Position numbers and translations under genes: made by a program. From assembly GCF_025677645.1 (NCBI RefSeq), contig NZ_CP106879.1, forward strand, positions 3,592,542 to 3,656,541: a stretch of DNA of 64,000 nt, written 5' to 3'. The notes beneath the pieces are model-generated. The model ran no database searches. It worked only from the letters and a program-made list of their open reading frames with translations, and had not been told where the DNA came from. Within the stretch, counting starts at the first letter, position 1, and each line of letters starts with the position of its first letter. Positions 17,404 through 25,002 of this stretch are shown piece after piece. The DNA comes from Curtobacterium poinsettiae. GTDB taxonomy: Bacteria > Actinomycetota > Actinomycetes > Actinomycetales > Microbacteriaceae.

Positions 17404-17871
17404 TTAGGTGCCTGACTGCTTGTCAGCGCTGGCGGGACCGAACTCGTCTCCGAACCGCTTCCACCCCTCGCCAGGTTGCTCACCCGGCGGTACGACCGGC
17501 GGCCGGTCGCCTTCTCTGTATTTCCCGACCCACGCTTCAGCTTTGCGCTCGACGACCTGCCTTGAGACCACTACGTCCTCTGCGAAAGCATCGTGCAAGA
17601 ACGGCATGAGCTTGCGGCCGTGTAACCACGCGACCATTTCGAGCGTTCGAATCGTGAGGACCATGAGTTGCGCGACCAGCGGCACAGCGCCGTGAAATCG
17701 CTCTTCGACGCCGAACACCTCGGCGCCGTCTCGCCGCTTCCTGTCCGCGTGAACCACGTCGCCATAGATCCACGCGAACGCCAGCCGGCGGTCATTCATC
17801 GACTCTTCCGGGTCCTCGCCGCGCTTGACGCGCACTTCGTACGTCAATCGGGAACTATTCTCCGACGCCAC
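17404..17871 (-). CDS. Protein of unknown function (155 aa), paired with the gene before it
   Basis: No family recognised. Soluble, helical and charged; it contains RRLAFAWIYGDVVHADRKRR and VAQLMVLTIRTLEMVAWL and ends in a Pro/Glu-rich tail. Its ATG lies inside the end of the upstream gene (17-bp overlap, different frame), so the two are translationally coupled and probably act together. No catalytic motif can be named. Base composition is somewhat less GC-rich than in the housekeeping blocks, as expected for island DNA. Confidence 0.6.
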   Translation of the reverse strand: MASENSSRLTYEVRVKRGEDPEESMNDRRLAFAWIYGDVVHADRKRRDGAEVFGVEERFHGAVPLVAQLMVLTIRTLEMVAWLHGRKLMPFLHDAFAEDVVVSRQVVERKAEAWVGKYREGDRPPVVPPGEQPGEGWKRFGDEFGPASADKQSGT

Positions 17872-18232
17872 CCCGATCCACTCCTTTTCGAAGCGCCTTT
17901 AGCCCCTCAATCGCTTCCTGATCCGCCCCGTCCGCCTTCGCAAAGTACAACAGCGCGTTCATCGCCTTGCCGTAATGCGTGTCATCGCCTTGCAGTAGCA
18001 GCGGACGTATGCGCGCGGCCGCGCTCTCGACCTGCTCCTCGGGCGGGTACTCCGTCCGGAGCGTCACATACCGGGAGTCCGTTCGACCGATGATGGTGAA
18101 CTGTGGGTGCTGCATCTGCCGGAGTGCTGGCAGATCCAGCGCGAGCGAGTGTGCCCGCACCCTGCGGGCGCGCAGCACGAATGCCGTCAGCACCTGCTCC
18201 TGCCGTTCTCGCACGCCCTCGCCGCTGCTCAT
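17855..18232 (-). CDS. Small protein of unknown function coupled to the following gene
   Basis: About 125 residues from ATG at 18232. An amphipathic helical start (GVRERQEQVLTAFVLRARRVRAH) is followed by strands (QFTIIGRTDSRYVTLRTEYP) and a helical end (HYGKAMNALLYFAKADGADQEAIEGLKALR). Upstream in-frame codons to 18385 look non-coding. It overlaps the next gene by 17 bp. The two small proteins could be an interacting pair; no toxin or antitoxin signature is visible. Confidence 0.58.
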   Translation of the reverse strand: MSSGEGVRERQEQVLTAFVLRARRVRAHSLALDLPALRQMQHPQFTIIGRTDSRYVTLRTEYPPEEQVESAAARIRPLLLQGDDTHYGKAMNALLYFAKADGADQEAIEGLKALRKGVDRGGVGE

Positions 18233-18418
18233 CCCTGGCCAGCGCTTCGCGGGACATCTTGTGCCTCGATCGTCATGTGCCCATCGTCCCCTCGGCCACC
18301 GACGTCGCGCGCAGGCGGCCGTTTCACCATCTCCGGAGCCGATGGTTGATCGGTCACCGGTCACGACGGCGACGCCCGCCAACACCTCGCCCGGTAGGTC
18401 TCATACCCGCAAGGCGAC

Positions 18419-20017
18419 TTAGCCGTTCAGATCAGGCTCGACCGCACCCGCGTCCTTCGCCCACTGGTACACACCGGCAGGGAGGCGATCCCACCAGCCA
18501 TCGTGTTGCCAGGACTGCCGGTAGGCGCGCGCCCACACGTACAGGAGTGCGGTTGCGATCTCTTGGTCCGACTTCGCAGGGAGCAGGAGGCGGCGCGCGG
18601 CGCGATCCTTCGCGATCAGTGTGAACGCACCATTTGCATGCACCTGATCGATCTCGGAGCTGCTCGGGTAGAAATCCATGGCGTCTGGCCGGTCGGTGGC
18701 GGTTTGTGCGACAACGCACCAGAGGATATCGAACTCGCACAAGCTGTCATAGAGTCGGGCGCGGGTACGCGGATCGACAATTCCGACGTCGGGGCGCAGT
18801 TCCGGAGATTCCATCATGAGCTGCAACGCACGCGAGATCACCGGCGCGCCCTCGACGTCATTTTCCTTCGACCGCAGCACGCCTGCGCGAGCAGACATCG
18901 TCAGCGCGTGACGGATCCAGGAGGCGTACGAGTAGGTTTCGTTCACCTCGTAAGGGCGAAGCACGAGTGACCGCAATTGCTCCCACCGGGACTGCCGCAC
19001 TGCCAGTGACCCAAGGACGTACAGCCGGGACAGCACCTCGAACATCGCAGAGGCCCGCCCGCGTTCCGAGGGAGTCTCGTTTGTGACAGCATCCGGAAGT
19101 GTCGGGATCGCGCTGTAGTAGCGGGCAAGAGCGTCGATGACCCGGTCGAACTGCTCAGATGTTCCGTAGAGCAGAGCTGTCTCCGCAAGCGTGAACAATC
19201 GGTCAAGCAGGCCGTTGGCCGACGCGAGGTTGCCGGACGCTGCTACCGCACGCAACGCGTCGTCTGCTCGAAGAAGGAAACGAGTCAGGCGCGGCAGGCT
19301 GCCCGACTCGATCAACGCGTCCGCAGCGATTGCGAACGTCTTCGGGTCCATCCCGAGGTCAATCGCGAGCGATGGCTCTGCGCCCAGGCCTGAGGCAGCG
19401 CTGCGCTGATCGTCGAGCATCTCGACGATGCGACGGACAAGCGCGTCGACATCGCGGCGGGCGTCATCTTTGACTCTCTCGGTGTATCGCTCGAGTAGCC
19501 GAGGCCAGAAGTGTTCGGCGAGCCTTGTCGTCGTTGTGCCGTCTCGAACGACGACTTGCCCCGGACGAAACACGACTTCCGGCTTCCGGCCGCCGCTACG
19601 GTCGTACTGGCCCTGCTTTGTGACGACCAAGGGAAGCAAACCCGGCGGCGGCCCGGCGAAGATTAGAGCCACTTCGCGCGTACCGACTTCGGTCTGCAGC
19701 TCGTGCACGGCTGCGACGATCGACAGTCGGCCGTCTACATACGCCGAGACCTTCTGCTGCAGTACAGCCGAATCGAACTGCTTCGGATCAATCGGCTGTT
19801 GGTCCATAGCCGGCTTGCCGCTGTTGTCGACTCCGACGACGATGTAGCCGCCGGCAGGCAGCGACATCATCGCGAGCAGATCCTTAACATGCTCGACTTG
19901 ATGCTTGGGATCGGCGAGGTCGAGTGTCGCCTTGAAATCTAGAGCCTCCTGCTCAGCTTCGAACGTAAGGAGTTCAGAGAGCTTTTCGCGGTCTACGCGA
20001 CCGTCAACGACAACCAT
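18419..20017 (-). CDS. AlbA_2 (Schlafen-like) domain protein, about 532 aa
   Basis: The N-terminal 70 residues match the AlbA_2/Schlafen type: EALDFKATLDL around residues 24-34, a helix (HVKDLLAMMSL) and then GGYIVVGVDNSG. In this superfamily the first Glu and the ...GVDxxG strand form a nucleic-acid-binding or nuclease-like fold, and AlbA_2 proteins occur in phage-defence and regulatory loci. The rest is a long helical region with no named domain, possibly a sensor or scaffold. ATG at 20017 starts immediately before the domain; longer reading to 20233 has low-quality sequence. It heads the leftward four-gene cluster. A dyad element lies just upstream at 20056-20081. Confidence is good for the domain, low for the role. 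Confidence 0.72.
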   Translation of the reverse strand: MVVVDGRVDREKLSELLTFEAEQEALDFKATLDLADPKHQVEHVKDLLAMMSLPAGGYIVVGVDNSGKPAMDQQPIDPKQFDSAVLQQKVSAYVDGRLSIVAAVHELQTEVGTREVALIFAGPPPGLLPLVVTKQGQYDRSGGRKPEVVFRPGQVVVRDGTTTTRLAEHFWPRLLERYTERVKDDARRDVDALVRRIVEMLDDQRSAASGLGAEPSLAIDLGMDPKTFAIAADALIESGSLPRLTRFLLRADDALRAVAASGNLASANGLLDRLFTLAETALLYGTSEQFDRVIDALARYYSAIPTLPDAVTNETPSERGRASAMFEVLSRLYVLGSLAVRQSRWEQLRSLVLRPYEVNETYSYASWIRHALTMSARAGVLRSKENDVEGAPVISRALQLMMESPELRPDVGIVDPRTRARLYDSLCEFDILWCVVAQTATDRPDAMDFYPSSSEIDQVHANGAFTLIAKDRAARRLLLPAKSDQEIATALLYVWARAYRQSWQHDGWWDRLPAGVYQWAKDAGAVEPDLNG

Positions 20018-20055
20018 GTGGCCGATCCTCACACGCACAGCGGTCCCACTGAACT

Positions 20056-20081
20056 GTCCGATAGCCGGTCGGTGAGCGGAC
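20056..20081. repeat. Island dyad element, copy 1
   Basis: GTCCGATAGCCGG followed directly by TCGGTGAGCGGAC, a 26-bp dyad with outer arms GTCCG/CGGAC and a centre close to CCGATCGG. Same family as the elements at 20128, 20903, 24712, 24983 and 25659. Confidence 0.55.
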
Positions 20082-20127
20082 GCCGGCAAGCCTGGCAGCG
20101 ACGACGACCGCGAGTGGCTAGTGGACC

Positions 20128-20155
20128 GTCTCAATGACCGATCGGCAAGCGAGAC
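20128..20155. repeat. Island dyad element, copy 2
   Basis: 28-bp dyad with outer arms GTCTC (20128-20132) and GAGAC (20151-20155) and a perfect centre CCGATCGG (20138-20145). It lies in the gap between the AlbA_2 gene and the alpha/beta hydrolase gene, 38 bp upstream of the latter's start. Confidence 0.6.
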
Positions 20156-20192
20156 AGCCGGCCCGTGAAGCTGGATGTGCTTCGATACCCCG

Positions 20193-20909
20193 ATGAAGCT
20201 CCACGTTGAGGTGCATGGCCAGGGGGACCGCACGGCGGTGCTGCTGCACGGGATGATGGGTTCTCGCGAGAGCTGGTGGCGAGTGGTGCCGCTGCTGGTC
20301 GCGAGCGGCTATCGCGTCCTAGCGGTTGATCTTCCGGGCCACGGACTGTCACCACGCGACGACACCATGACGGTGGATCGGGCCGCTCGATCGATCGCGG
20401 AGTGCGTTGCCGACGAATGCGGATCGACGCCTGACCTCGTGATGGGCCATTCGTACGGTGCGCTGCTCCTCGCAGCGGCTGTGGACGCCGGGCTGCTCGC
20501 CCCGGCTCTCTCGGTCTACATCGATGCGCCCTTCACGTCGCGCGGCGGCTGGGACCGCACCGAGCTCACCGCCGAATACGAGCAGGACAAACGAGCGCGC
20601 ACGTACGACGGGCTCCTAGCATCGCGGCCGTACTACAGCGACCAGGACTGCGTGGTCGAGGCTCGTGCAGCGGACTACTTCGATCCGGCCACGGCGGCCT
20701 CGCCCGCGACGGGCCCTGGGATGTGCTTCGAGCCGGAACCCGGATCGATCATCGTGCGAGCGAGGCCGAGCCTGTACGTCGATGACGTGACAGCGGCGCA
20801 CCACGAGAGCCGCGGTGTGATCGTCCGGAACATCCCCGGAGCAGCACAGTCCGTCTGGTACAGCCACTTCGATCAGTTCGTTGCCGCGCTACCCGAGGTG
20901 TTCCGGTAG
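20193..20909 (+). CDS. Alpha/beta hydrolase
   Basis: 238 residues, a compact alpha/beta hydrolase. The oxyanion-hole motif VLLHGMMGSRESW is near residue 20, VLAVDLPGHGLSPRDD follows, and the nucleophile elbow is DLVMGHSYGALLLAA (G-H-S-Y-G, catalytic Ser). SVWYSHFDQFVAALPEVFR at the end holds the catalytic His. The chain ends right at an island dyad element whose left arm supplies the TAG stop (20907-20909). ATG at 20193. Substrate unknown; esterase, C-C hydrolase or lactonase are possible. Confidence 0.82.
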   Translation: MKLHVEVHGQGDRTAVLLHGMMGSRESWWRVVPLLVASGYRVLAVDLPGHGLSPRDDTMTVDRAARSIAECVADECGSTPDLVMGHSYGALLLAAAVDAGLLAPALSVYIDAPFTSRGGWDRTELTAEYEQDKRARTYDGLLASRPYYSDQDCVVEARAADYFDPATAASPATGPGMCFEPEPGSIIVRARPSLYVDDVTAAHHESRGVIVRNIPGAAQSVWYSHFDQFVAALPEVFR

Positions 20910-20924
20910 CCCATTGCCTATCGG
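20903..20924. repeat. Island dyad element, copy 3, spanning a stop codon
   Basis: CCGGTAGCCCA/TTGCCTATCGG, an imperfect dyad with the same CGGTAGCC and CTATCGG arms as the other copies. The TAG of the hydrolase gene lies inside the left arm. Confidence 0.5.
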
Positions 20925-21057
20925 CCGCTCGAAAGCCCTCGGGGGCGCCGAGCTTGGACGGGATCCCGTTCGAACCGTCAGTTTCTGGCCGGGTCTCGGC
21001 GGCGGAGGCGCGGCAGGACCAGATCCTGATCCCAGATTGCTTCGCAGGCGTCCGGCT

Positions 21058-21663
21058 TCAGGACGAGGACGACAGCCTCGCGAGTACGGAGGCCAGTAGC
21101 TCGTGTGGGTCCGCCGTGACCAAGTCGGCACCGCTGCGACTGGCGTCCCCTGCCGCGACCTGGGTCAGCGTTGTGTATACGATCACGGTCGCGCCGGGGT
21201 GCAACGTCCCGACATGGCGGATAAATTCGGACACCGGCGTGCCGTCCTGACGGCTCCAGTTAGTGATCACGACGTCGTATCGCAGGCTTTTGAGATACTC
21301 CATTGCGCCGCTCGCATGCGTCGTCTTTGTGATGGCCAGTCCCAGGCGTTCGAGGGCAATGCTCTCGTGGACGCTATTGTCCGGGTGGTCGTCCACCCAC
21401 AGGATACGACCGAGACGGACAGAGGCGGGCAGCTTCACAGCGGCGGTGTCGAGTGTCTGCCCGCGCTCGGCCGCGGCAGCGCGCACATCCTCGCTGACCG
21501 CTTCGCGCGTCTCCGCCCCGACGGTCACTTGGACGTCGAGGAGCTTCGCGACCGAGATCTTGAGGTCACCCGCACGTCCGCGCGCCACCGCTCCCCACGT
21601 GATCGCCCCGACGACGACAATGATCAGCACTCCGAGGATCAGCGACACCACTTCACTGCTCAT
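21058..21663 (-). CDS. Membrane-anchored receiver-like protein with Asn at the phospho-acceptor position
   Basis: About 201 residues. A single N-terminal membrane span (VVSLILGVLIIVVVGAITW) is followed by a linker and a response-regulator-type receiver fold: acidic pair in RILWVDDHPDNS, helix ESIALERLGLAITKTTHASGAMEYL, then YDVVITNWSRQDGTPV, where the usual phospho-accepting Asp is replaced by Asn, and ATVIVYTTLTQ with the conserved Thr. It therefore probably cannot be phosphorylated in the normal way and may act as a fixed-state or ligand-driven switch at the membrane. ATG at 21663 overlaps the previous stop by four bases (ATGA). Third gene of a tight leftward operon with an ART-like protein. 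Confidence 0.72.
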   Translation of the reverse strand: MSSEVVSLILGVLIIVVVGAITWGAVARGRAGDLKISVAKLLDVQVTVGAETREAVSEDVRAAAAERGQTLDTAAVKLPASVRLGRILWVDDHPDNSVHESIALERLGLAITKTTHASGAMEYLKSLRYDVVITNWSRQDGTPVSEFIRHVGTLHPGATVIVYTTLTQVAAGDASRSGADLVTADPHELLASVLARLSSSS

Positions 21664-22547
21664 GCCTGACGGCCTCCCTGTCTCAGCTCGATCGCTTCGA
21701 TCGCCACGTTGATCGAAAAACGTGCCCATCCTGACAGCTCTGAAGCCGCCTCGCGGAGCCTGCGGGCAAATCCTTCAACGCGGTCGACTCCTAGTGCAAC
21801 CAGCGCGATGATATCGAGGTCGGGGATGTCGACGGGCGCGCTCGCATTCCTCCACAGATAGCGGTTGGAAGAGGCCAGGCTCGCCGCGTCTTCGAAACGG
21901 CGGGACATCCCGACGAGCACACGCAGCAGGACGGACGCGCGGTCGTGGTCCATGAGGGCGAGGCCGGCTCGGACGTACGTCTGCACCGGAGCGCCGAGCG
22001 CTCCCACCGGGGCGGTCCCCAATCCCATAGCAGGGAGGTCCGCGATCGCTGCGAGCTCGTCGCGGAATTCGTCCGCGAGCTCTGGTGTCGCGGCCGCGGC
22101 GACGAAGAGGTAGGCCTGCTGCTGTCGAGAGGCGAGGCCGCGCCGCTCGAACCGGTCGGACTCAACGGGCGAGCCCGCCACCGCGTTGCGCAGCTGGCGA
22201 ATCACGTCCCCCTCACGTAGTAGCGGACCGTCGGCATTGACCGTCCGGCAGGCCGCTCCGAGGAAGTGGCCGTAGGGAAGGCCGAGCTGGGAGAACCAGC
22301 GGGCGGCTGTCGCCAGACGGTCGAATGCGTCGTCGGTGCCCAGAGCCAACGACCACTGAGCGGCCTCCCGATAGGCCGTCGCCGCCTCTAGGCGGTTCCC
22401 TTCGCTGGTGCCCGTCTGCGGCTCGCTGATCGTCGCCTCGCGGGCGTAGTCCTCTCCGGCCAACTGCGCGTATGCGGTAGCAAATGCCACCCGGGCGGAG
22501 GCGCGCTCGGGGTCGACCCCGAGATATCCGAGTTCTGCCGCGGTCAT
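21660..22547 (-). CDS. Helical protein of unknown function, middle gene of the ART-like operon
   Basis: 295 residues, no family recognised. Nearly all alpha-helical with repeat-like stretches such as AATAYREAAQWSLALG and FDRLATAARWFSQLGLPYGHFLG, like a TPR or other superhelical scaffold. No signal peptide. It starts one base after the stop of the ART-like gene and overlaps the receiver gene by four bases, so the three proteins are made together, probably in fixed proportion. A scaffold, sensor or inhibitor linking the ART-like enzyme to the membrane receiver is a reasonable inference but untested. Confidence 0.65.
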   Translation of the reverse strand: MTAAELGYLGVDPERASARVAFATAYAQLAGEDYAREATISEPQTGTSEGNRLEAATAYREAAQWSLALGTDDAFDRLATAARWFSQLGLPYGHFLGAACRTVNADGPLLREGDVIRQLRNAVAGSPVESDRFERRGLASRQQQAYLFVAAAATPELADEFRDELAAIADLPAMGLGTAPVGALGAPVQTYVRAGLALMDHDRASVLLRVLVGMSRRFEDAASLASSNRYLWRNASAPVDIPDLDIIALVALGVDRVEGFARRLREAASELSGWARFSINVAIEAIELRQGGRQA

Positions 22548-22548
22548 G

Positions 22549-23184
22549 TCAGATCATCTCACGCACGTTGGATAAGCTCTCGGGCGCGATGAACGACCGG
22601 TTCGGACGGATCCAGTCCCGCTGGAGGACGTTGCTCGACCGGTCCCAGCTCCACTTCTCGCACGACTGGATCTGGGTCGCGGGTACGTTGATCTTGGCCA
22701 CGATCTCGCCTTCGGTCTGGAAGGCGGAGTACCGGCGATAGGAGTTGAGGTCACGCACCTCTTCGGCCACGCCCTCCACCTCGACGGCCGGTCGCGGTGC
22801 CAGCACCAGCCAGCACACGAACAGGTACGCGGATGGTTTGGCGCCGAACTCGGTCCCGAACCAAAGTGCCGTCTTGCGGGCGCGATGCGCGAAGTTGGTG
22901 GCCGCGGCCGATTGCCGCTCCATGGTGCCAGCGGAGAGCGAGATGAATGGCGTGATCTCCCGAAACGGCCGGCCCGTCGCAGGATCCGGGTCGTCGAAGT
23001 GGTTGACGTGTCGGTCGAGCGCGCTGAGTGTCAGCTGCCCGGAAACCTCGGAGGGGCGGATCATGCCGCTGTCCCGCCACCAATTGGAGACAAGGCCCTC
23101 GCCGCTGTCGATGAGCCCCACTGCAATGTCATCGTCGGGGAGGCTGAGACCCTTCACGCACCACTGGACAATCAATCCTGCCAC
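22549..23184 (-). CDS. ADP-ribosyltransferase-like protein (tentative)
   Basis: 211 residues, first gene of a three-gene operon. Several features resemble the ADP-ribosyltransferase fold: ITPFISLSAG (S-x-S strand, followed by an Ala-rich helix SAAATNFAHRA), a strand pair YLFVCWLVLAP with AVEVEGVAEEV, and YSAFQTEGEIVAKINVPATQI, where Q-T-E fits the Q/E-x-E catalytic motif and the following strand and Pro fit the end of the ART domain. The first catalytic residue (Arg or His) may be in LDRHVNHFDD. No signal peptide, so an intracellular target is likely. This is motif reading, not a database match; an unrelated beta-rich fold is possible. Confidence 0.5.
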   Translation of the reverse strand: MAGLIVQWCVKGLSLPDDDIAVGLIDSGEGLVSNWWRDSGMIRPSEVSGQLTLSALDRHVNHFDDPDPATGRPFREITPFISLSAGTMERQSAAATNFAHRARKTALWFGTEFGAKPSAYLFVCWLVLAPRPAVEVEGVAEEVRDLNSYRRYSAFQTEGEIVAKINVPATQIQSCEKWSWDRSSNVLQRDWIRPNRSFIAPESLSNVREMI

Positions 23185-23358
23185 CCCTCTGACGGACGTG
23201 TGACGCGGATGCGCGTCTCCGCTCTCCCCCAGGCTAGCGCGAGGGGCGGAGTAACGGGAGTTTTCCCTCCCATGAATCAGAAACCTTCGAGCACTAAGGC
23301 CTGGCGTAATCCCGCTCTTCGTGATTAGGGGTCGGCAGTATTTTCCCGCGGGCGACAG

Positions 23359-23655
23359 GTGTCGGCTATCGTCCTGACCATCACGGTGCTCGCGGTTGGT
23401 CGCGCTGCAACGGTCGGCGTTGTTTGGTTCGCTACATCATGCTCTGTGGTGAGGGGCAACGAGTTGCGCTGGGCGCAGTGGATGCTCGTCGTCGTTCAGG
23501 CCGGTCTGTGGCTGCTAGCCGCCGCACCGTGCGCGTGGCGATGGAGGCACGGCTGAAGTGCGCTCTGGGTTGCAGTGGGCGTGTTCGCCACTGTGTTCTT
23601 CGTCGTAGCGACGTTCTTGCTCGTCGCGTCCCTGCCCTGCCCTTCGTTTTGCTGA
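23359..23655 (+). pseudogene. Small membrane protein gene interrupted by an in-frame TGA
   Basis: From GTG at 23359 the frame encodes two membrane spans (SAIVLTITVLAVGRAATVGVVW and WMLVVVQAGLWLLAAAP), then CAWRWRHG and TGA at 23554-23556. In the same frame the next codons encode a third clean span (ALWVAVGVFATVFFVVATFLL) ending at TGA 23653-23655. The first TGA follows GGC and precedes AGT; a C-to-T change from CGA (Arg) would explain it. The whole reads as one three-span protein of about 98 residues with a recent nonsense change, or a short two-span version that is still made. Confidence 0.5.
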
Positions 23656-23966
23656 GGACGGCGCCTTTTCCGACGGTGCCGGAGTCTCCCTTTCCCTAGG
23701 TCCGACGCCATCTTTCACCGTGCGACAGCAGATCGGCTATCGGAAACCGCAGAGCCCTCGATTTCAGGTACTCAGGCCGGACAAACCGAGAGAGACGCAC
23801 TTACCTCGGCCCACCCAGGCCAGCGTTAGTGAGGCGCTGACAGCGCGAAGCTAATGAGCGCGGACTGGATACCGCTTCACGATCGGCTGACGGACGCGAG
23901 CAGCAGCGAGCGTAGCCCCAAACTGGGGCTGAGCAGCGGTGGCAATTCTTCGGTAATCGGCAGCGC
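23656..23966. other. Non-coding island stretch with dyad-element halves
   Basis: About 310 bases with no supportable gene. Contains two half or decayed copies of the island dyad: ATCGGCTATCGGAAAC at 23732-23747 and GATCGGCTGACGGACGCG at 23881-23898. Confidence 0.4.
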
Positions 23967-24404
23967 TTGCACCGGCTGCGTTGGGTGAGCGCGGTAGCGG
24001 CGGTGATGTTCCTCGTGGTTGGAGTGAGCGAGGTGATCCTGGCTGACGGCTCTGTCCTGCACGTCGTGGTTGGGACGCTCTTCTTGCTCATGTCGTTCAC
24101 AAGGATTGGTAGGGCATCGGTCAATGAGAAAGTCGCTGGCCGTCTGTCACGCTCGAGAACGCACCGCGTCAGGCATTCTCGTTCCATGGAATTCTCGTGG
24201 TGGACGTGGGTAGGCCTCATGGTCATCTTGCTGGCGGGCTTCGTGCTGATGGGCCGAGGTGGTGTGATTGCGGTCCGACGAGATGGGATGGGCAGGGGGC
24301 GACCGGAGCGCGGGTCAAGCGCTCCTTGGTGGTGGGCGGGAGTCGGCCTGTGTGGCGTCACGGGCGTCCTTTTGATCCTGTGGGTCGTCGCCCTCGACAG
24401 CTGA
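23967..24404 (+). CDS. Hypothetical membrane protein with four predicted spans
   Basis: About 145 residues from a TTG start at 23967; no family recognised. Spans: VSAVAAVMFLVVGVSEVIL, VLHVVVGTLFLLMSF, then after a basic loop WWTWVGLMVILLAGFVLMG and WWWAGVGLCGVTGVLLILWVVAL. The basic middle contains an internal Met (MEFSWWTWVG) that could start a separate two-span protein at 24186. Convergent with the cold-shock-like gene. Start and even unity of the gene are uncertain; the hydrophobic pattern supports real coding. Confidence 0.45.
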   Translation: MHRLRWVSAVAAVMFLVVGVSEVILADGSVLHVVVGTLFLLMSFTRIGRASVNEKVAGRLSRSRTHRVRHSRSMEFSWWTWVGLMVILLAGFVLMGRGGVIAVRRDGMGRGRPERGSSAPWWWAGVGLCGVTGVLLILWVVALDS

Positions 24405-24466
24405 TCCTGAGAGCCCTCGACCCTTGCCGACGGCACGTATCGCCGCAATGACGGATCGATCACCGA

Positions 24467-24691
24467 TCAGACGATGGTGACATTGTGGGCACGGAAGAAG
24501 TAGCCATCCTGCCCCGGCGGGTACGGCTCTACTTCGAACCGAACACGTTGTCCGGCTCTCAGCGAGTGGTAGCCGGTCGTGTTGACGTTGGAGAAGTGAA
24601 CGAAGACCTCCGAATCGGCCTCGTTCGAACGGAGAGCACCCCAACCGTCATCGTCACTCCACCAGACACACACGCCATCGACCATCTGCAC
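24467..24691 (-). CDS. Cold-shock-domain protein, divergent
   Basis: 74 residues. The core GWGALRSNEADSEVFVHFSNV and the strand AGQRVRFEVEPYPPGQDGYF follow the cold-shock domain pattern (G-x-G-x-I ... D-x-F-V-H-x-S), but RNP1, usually KGFGFI, reads GWGALR here and one of the aromatic RNA contacts is altered. Likely a nucleic-acid-binding protein that has diverged from the housekeeping CspA type. GTG at 24691 or ATG at 24685 can start it. It sits among small membrane proteins of the island; such stray CSD proteins are common in mobile DNA. Confidence 0.7.
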   Translation of the reverse strand: MQMVDGVCVWWSDDDGWGALRSNEADSEVFVHFSNVNTTGYHSLRAGQRVRFEVEPYPPGQDGYFFRAHNVTIV

Positions 24692-24711
24692 CAGCGCCCG
24701 CTACCGCGCTA

Positions 24712-24745
24712 GGTCGTCCGGTAGGCGATCGACCATCGGACGACC
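24712..24745. repeat. Island dyad element, copy 4 (hairpin)
   Basis: Perfect outer arms GGTCGTCCG (24712-24720) and CGGACGACC (24737-24745) around GTAGGCGA/TCGACCAT. Fits the same symmetric pattern as the other copies with a two-base insertion in each arm. It lies upstream of both flanking genes, so it is not a simple terminator. Confidence 0.55.
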
Positions 24746-24765
24746 GCGGCAGATAGCGTTCCGAC

Positions 24766-24960
24766 GTGGGATCACTCAAACCCTTGCCGCGAGCACTCGC
24801 CTGGTTCGTCGCCGTCGCTGCCGCGCTCATGCTTGCCCTGGGGCTCCTGAACCTGATCATCAACACTGGCCGGATCGGCTCCTGGCTGCCGCTGGTCGTG
24901 ATGATGCCCTGGTCGCTGTATCTCGGTGTGTGGAGCCTCCGCAATCAGGACAAGCGCTAA
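24766..24960 (+). CDS. Small two-span membrane protein
   Basis: 64 residues from GTG at 24766. Basic start (MGSLKPLPRALAW), a first span (FVAVAAALMLALGLLNLII), a short loop NTGRIGSW and a second span (LPLVVMMPWSLYLGVW), ending in charged LRNQDKR. No family recognised; the design is that of many short actinobacterial membrane proteins. A dyad element lies before it and another after it. Confidence 0.5.
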   Translation: MGSLKPLPRALAWFVAVAAALMLALGLLNLIINTGRIGSWLPLVVMMPWSLYLGVWSLRNQDKR

Positions 24961-24982
24961 CCCACTAGCGCAAGCGCTCGTT

Positions 24983-25002
24983 CGGTAGCCGATCGGCTAC
25001 CG
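24983..25002. repeat. Island dyad element, copy 5, perfect palindrome spanning a stop codon
   Basis: CGGTAGCCGATCGGCTACCG, a perfect 20-bp palindrome and the best copy of the family; the right arm extends to GGGAC. The left arm read on the minus strand contains the TAG stop (24997-24999) of the GNAT gene. Confidence 0.7.
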
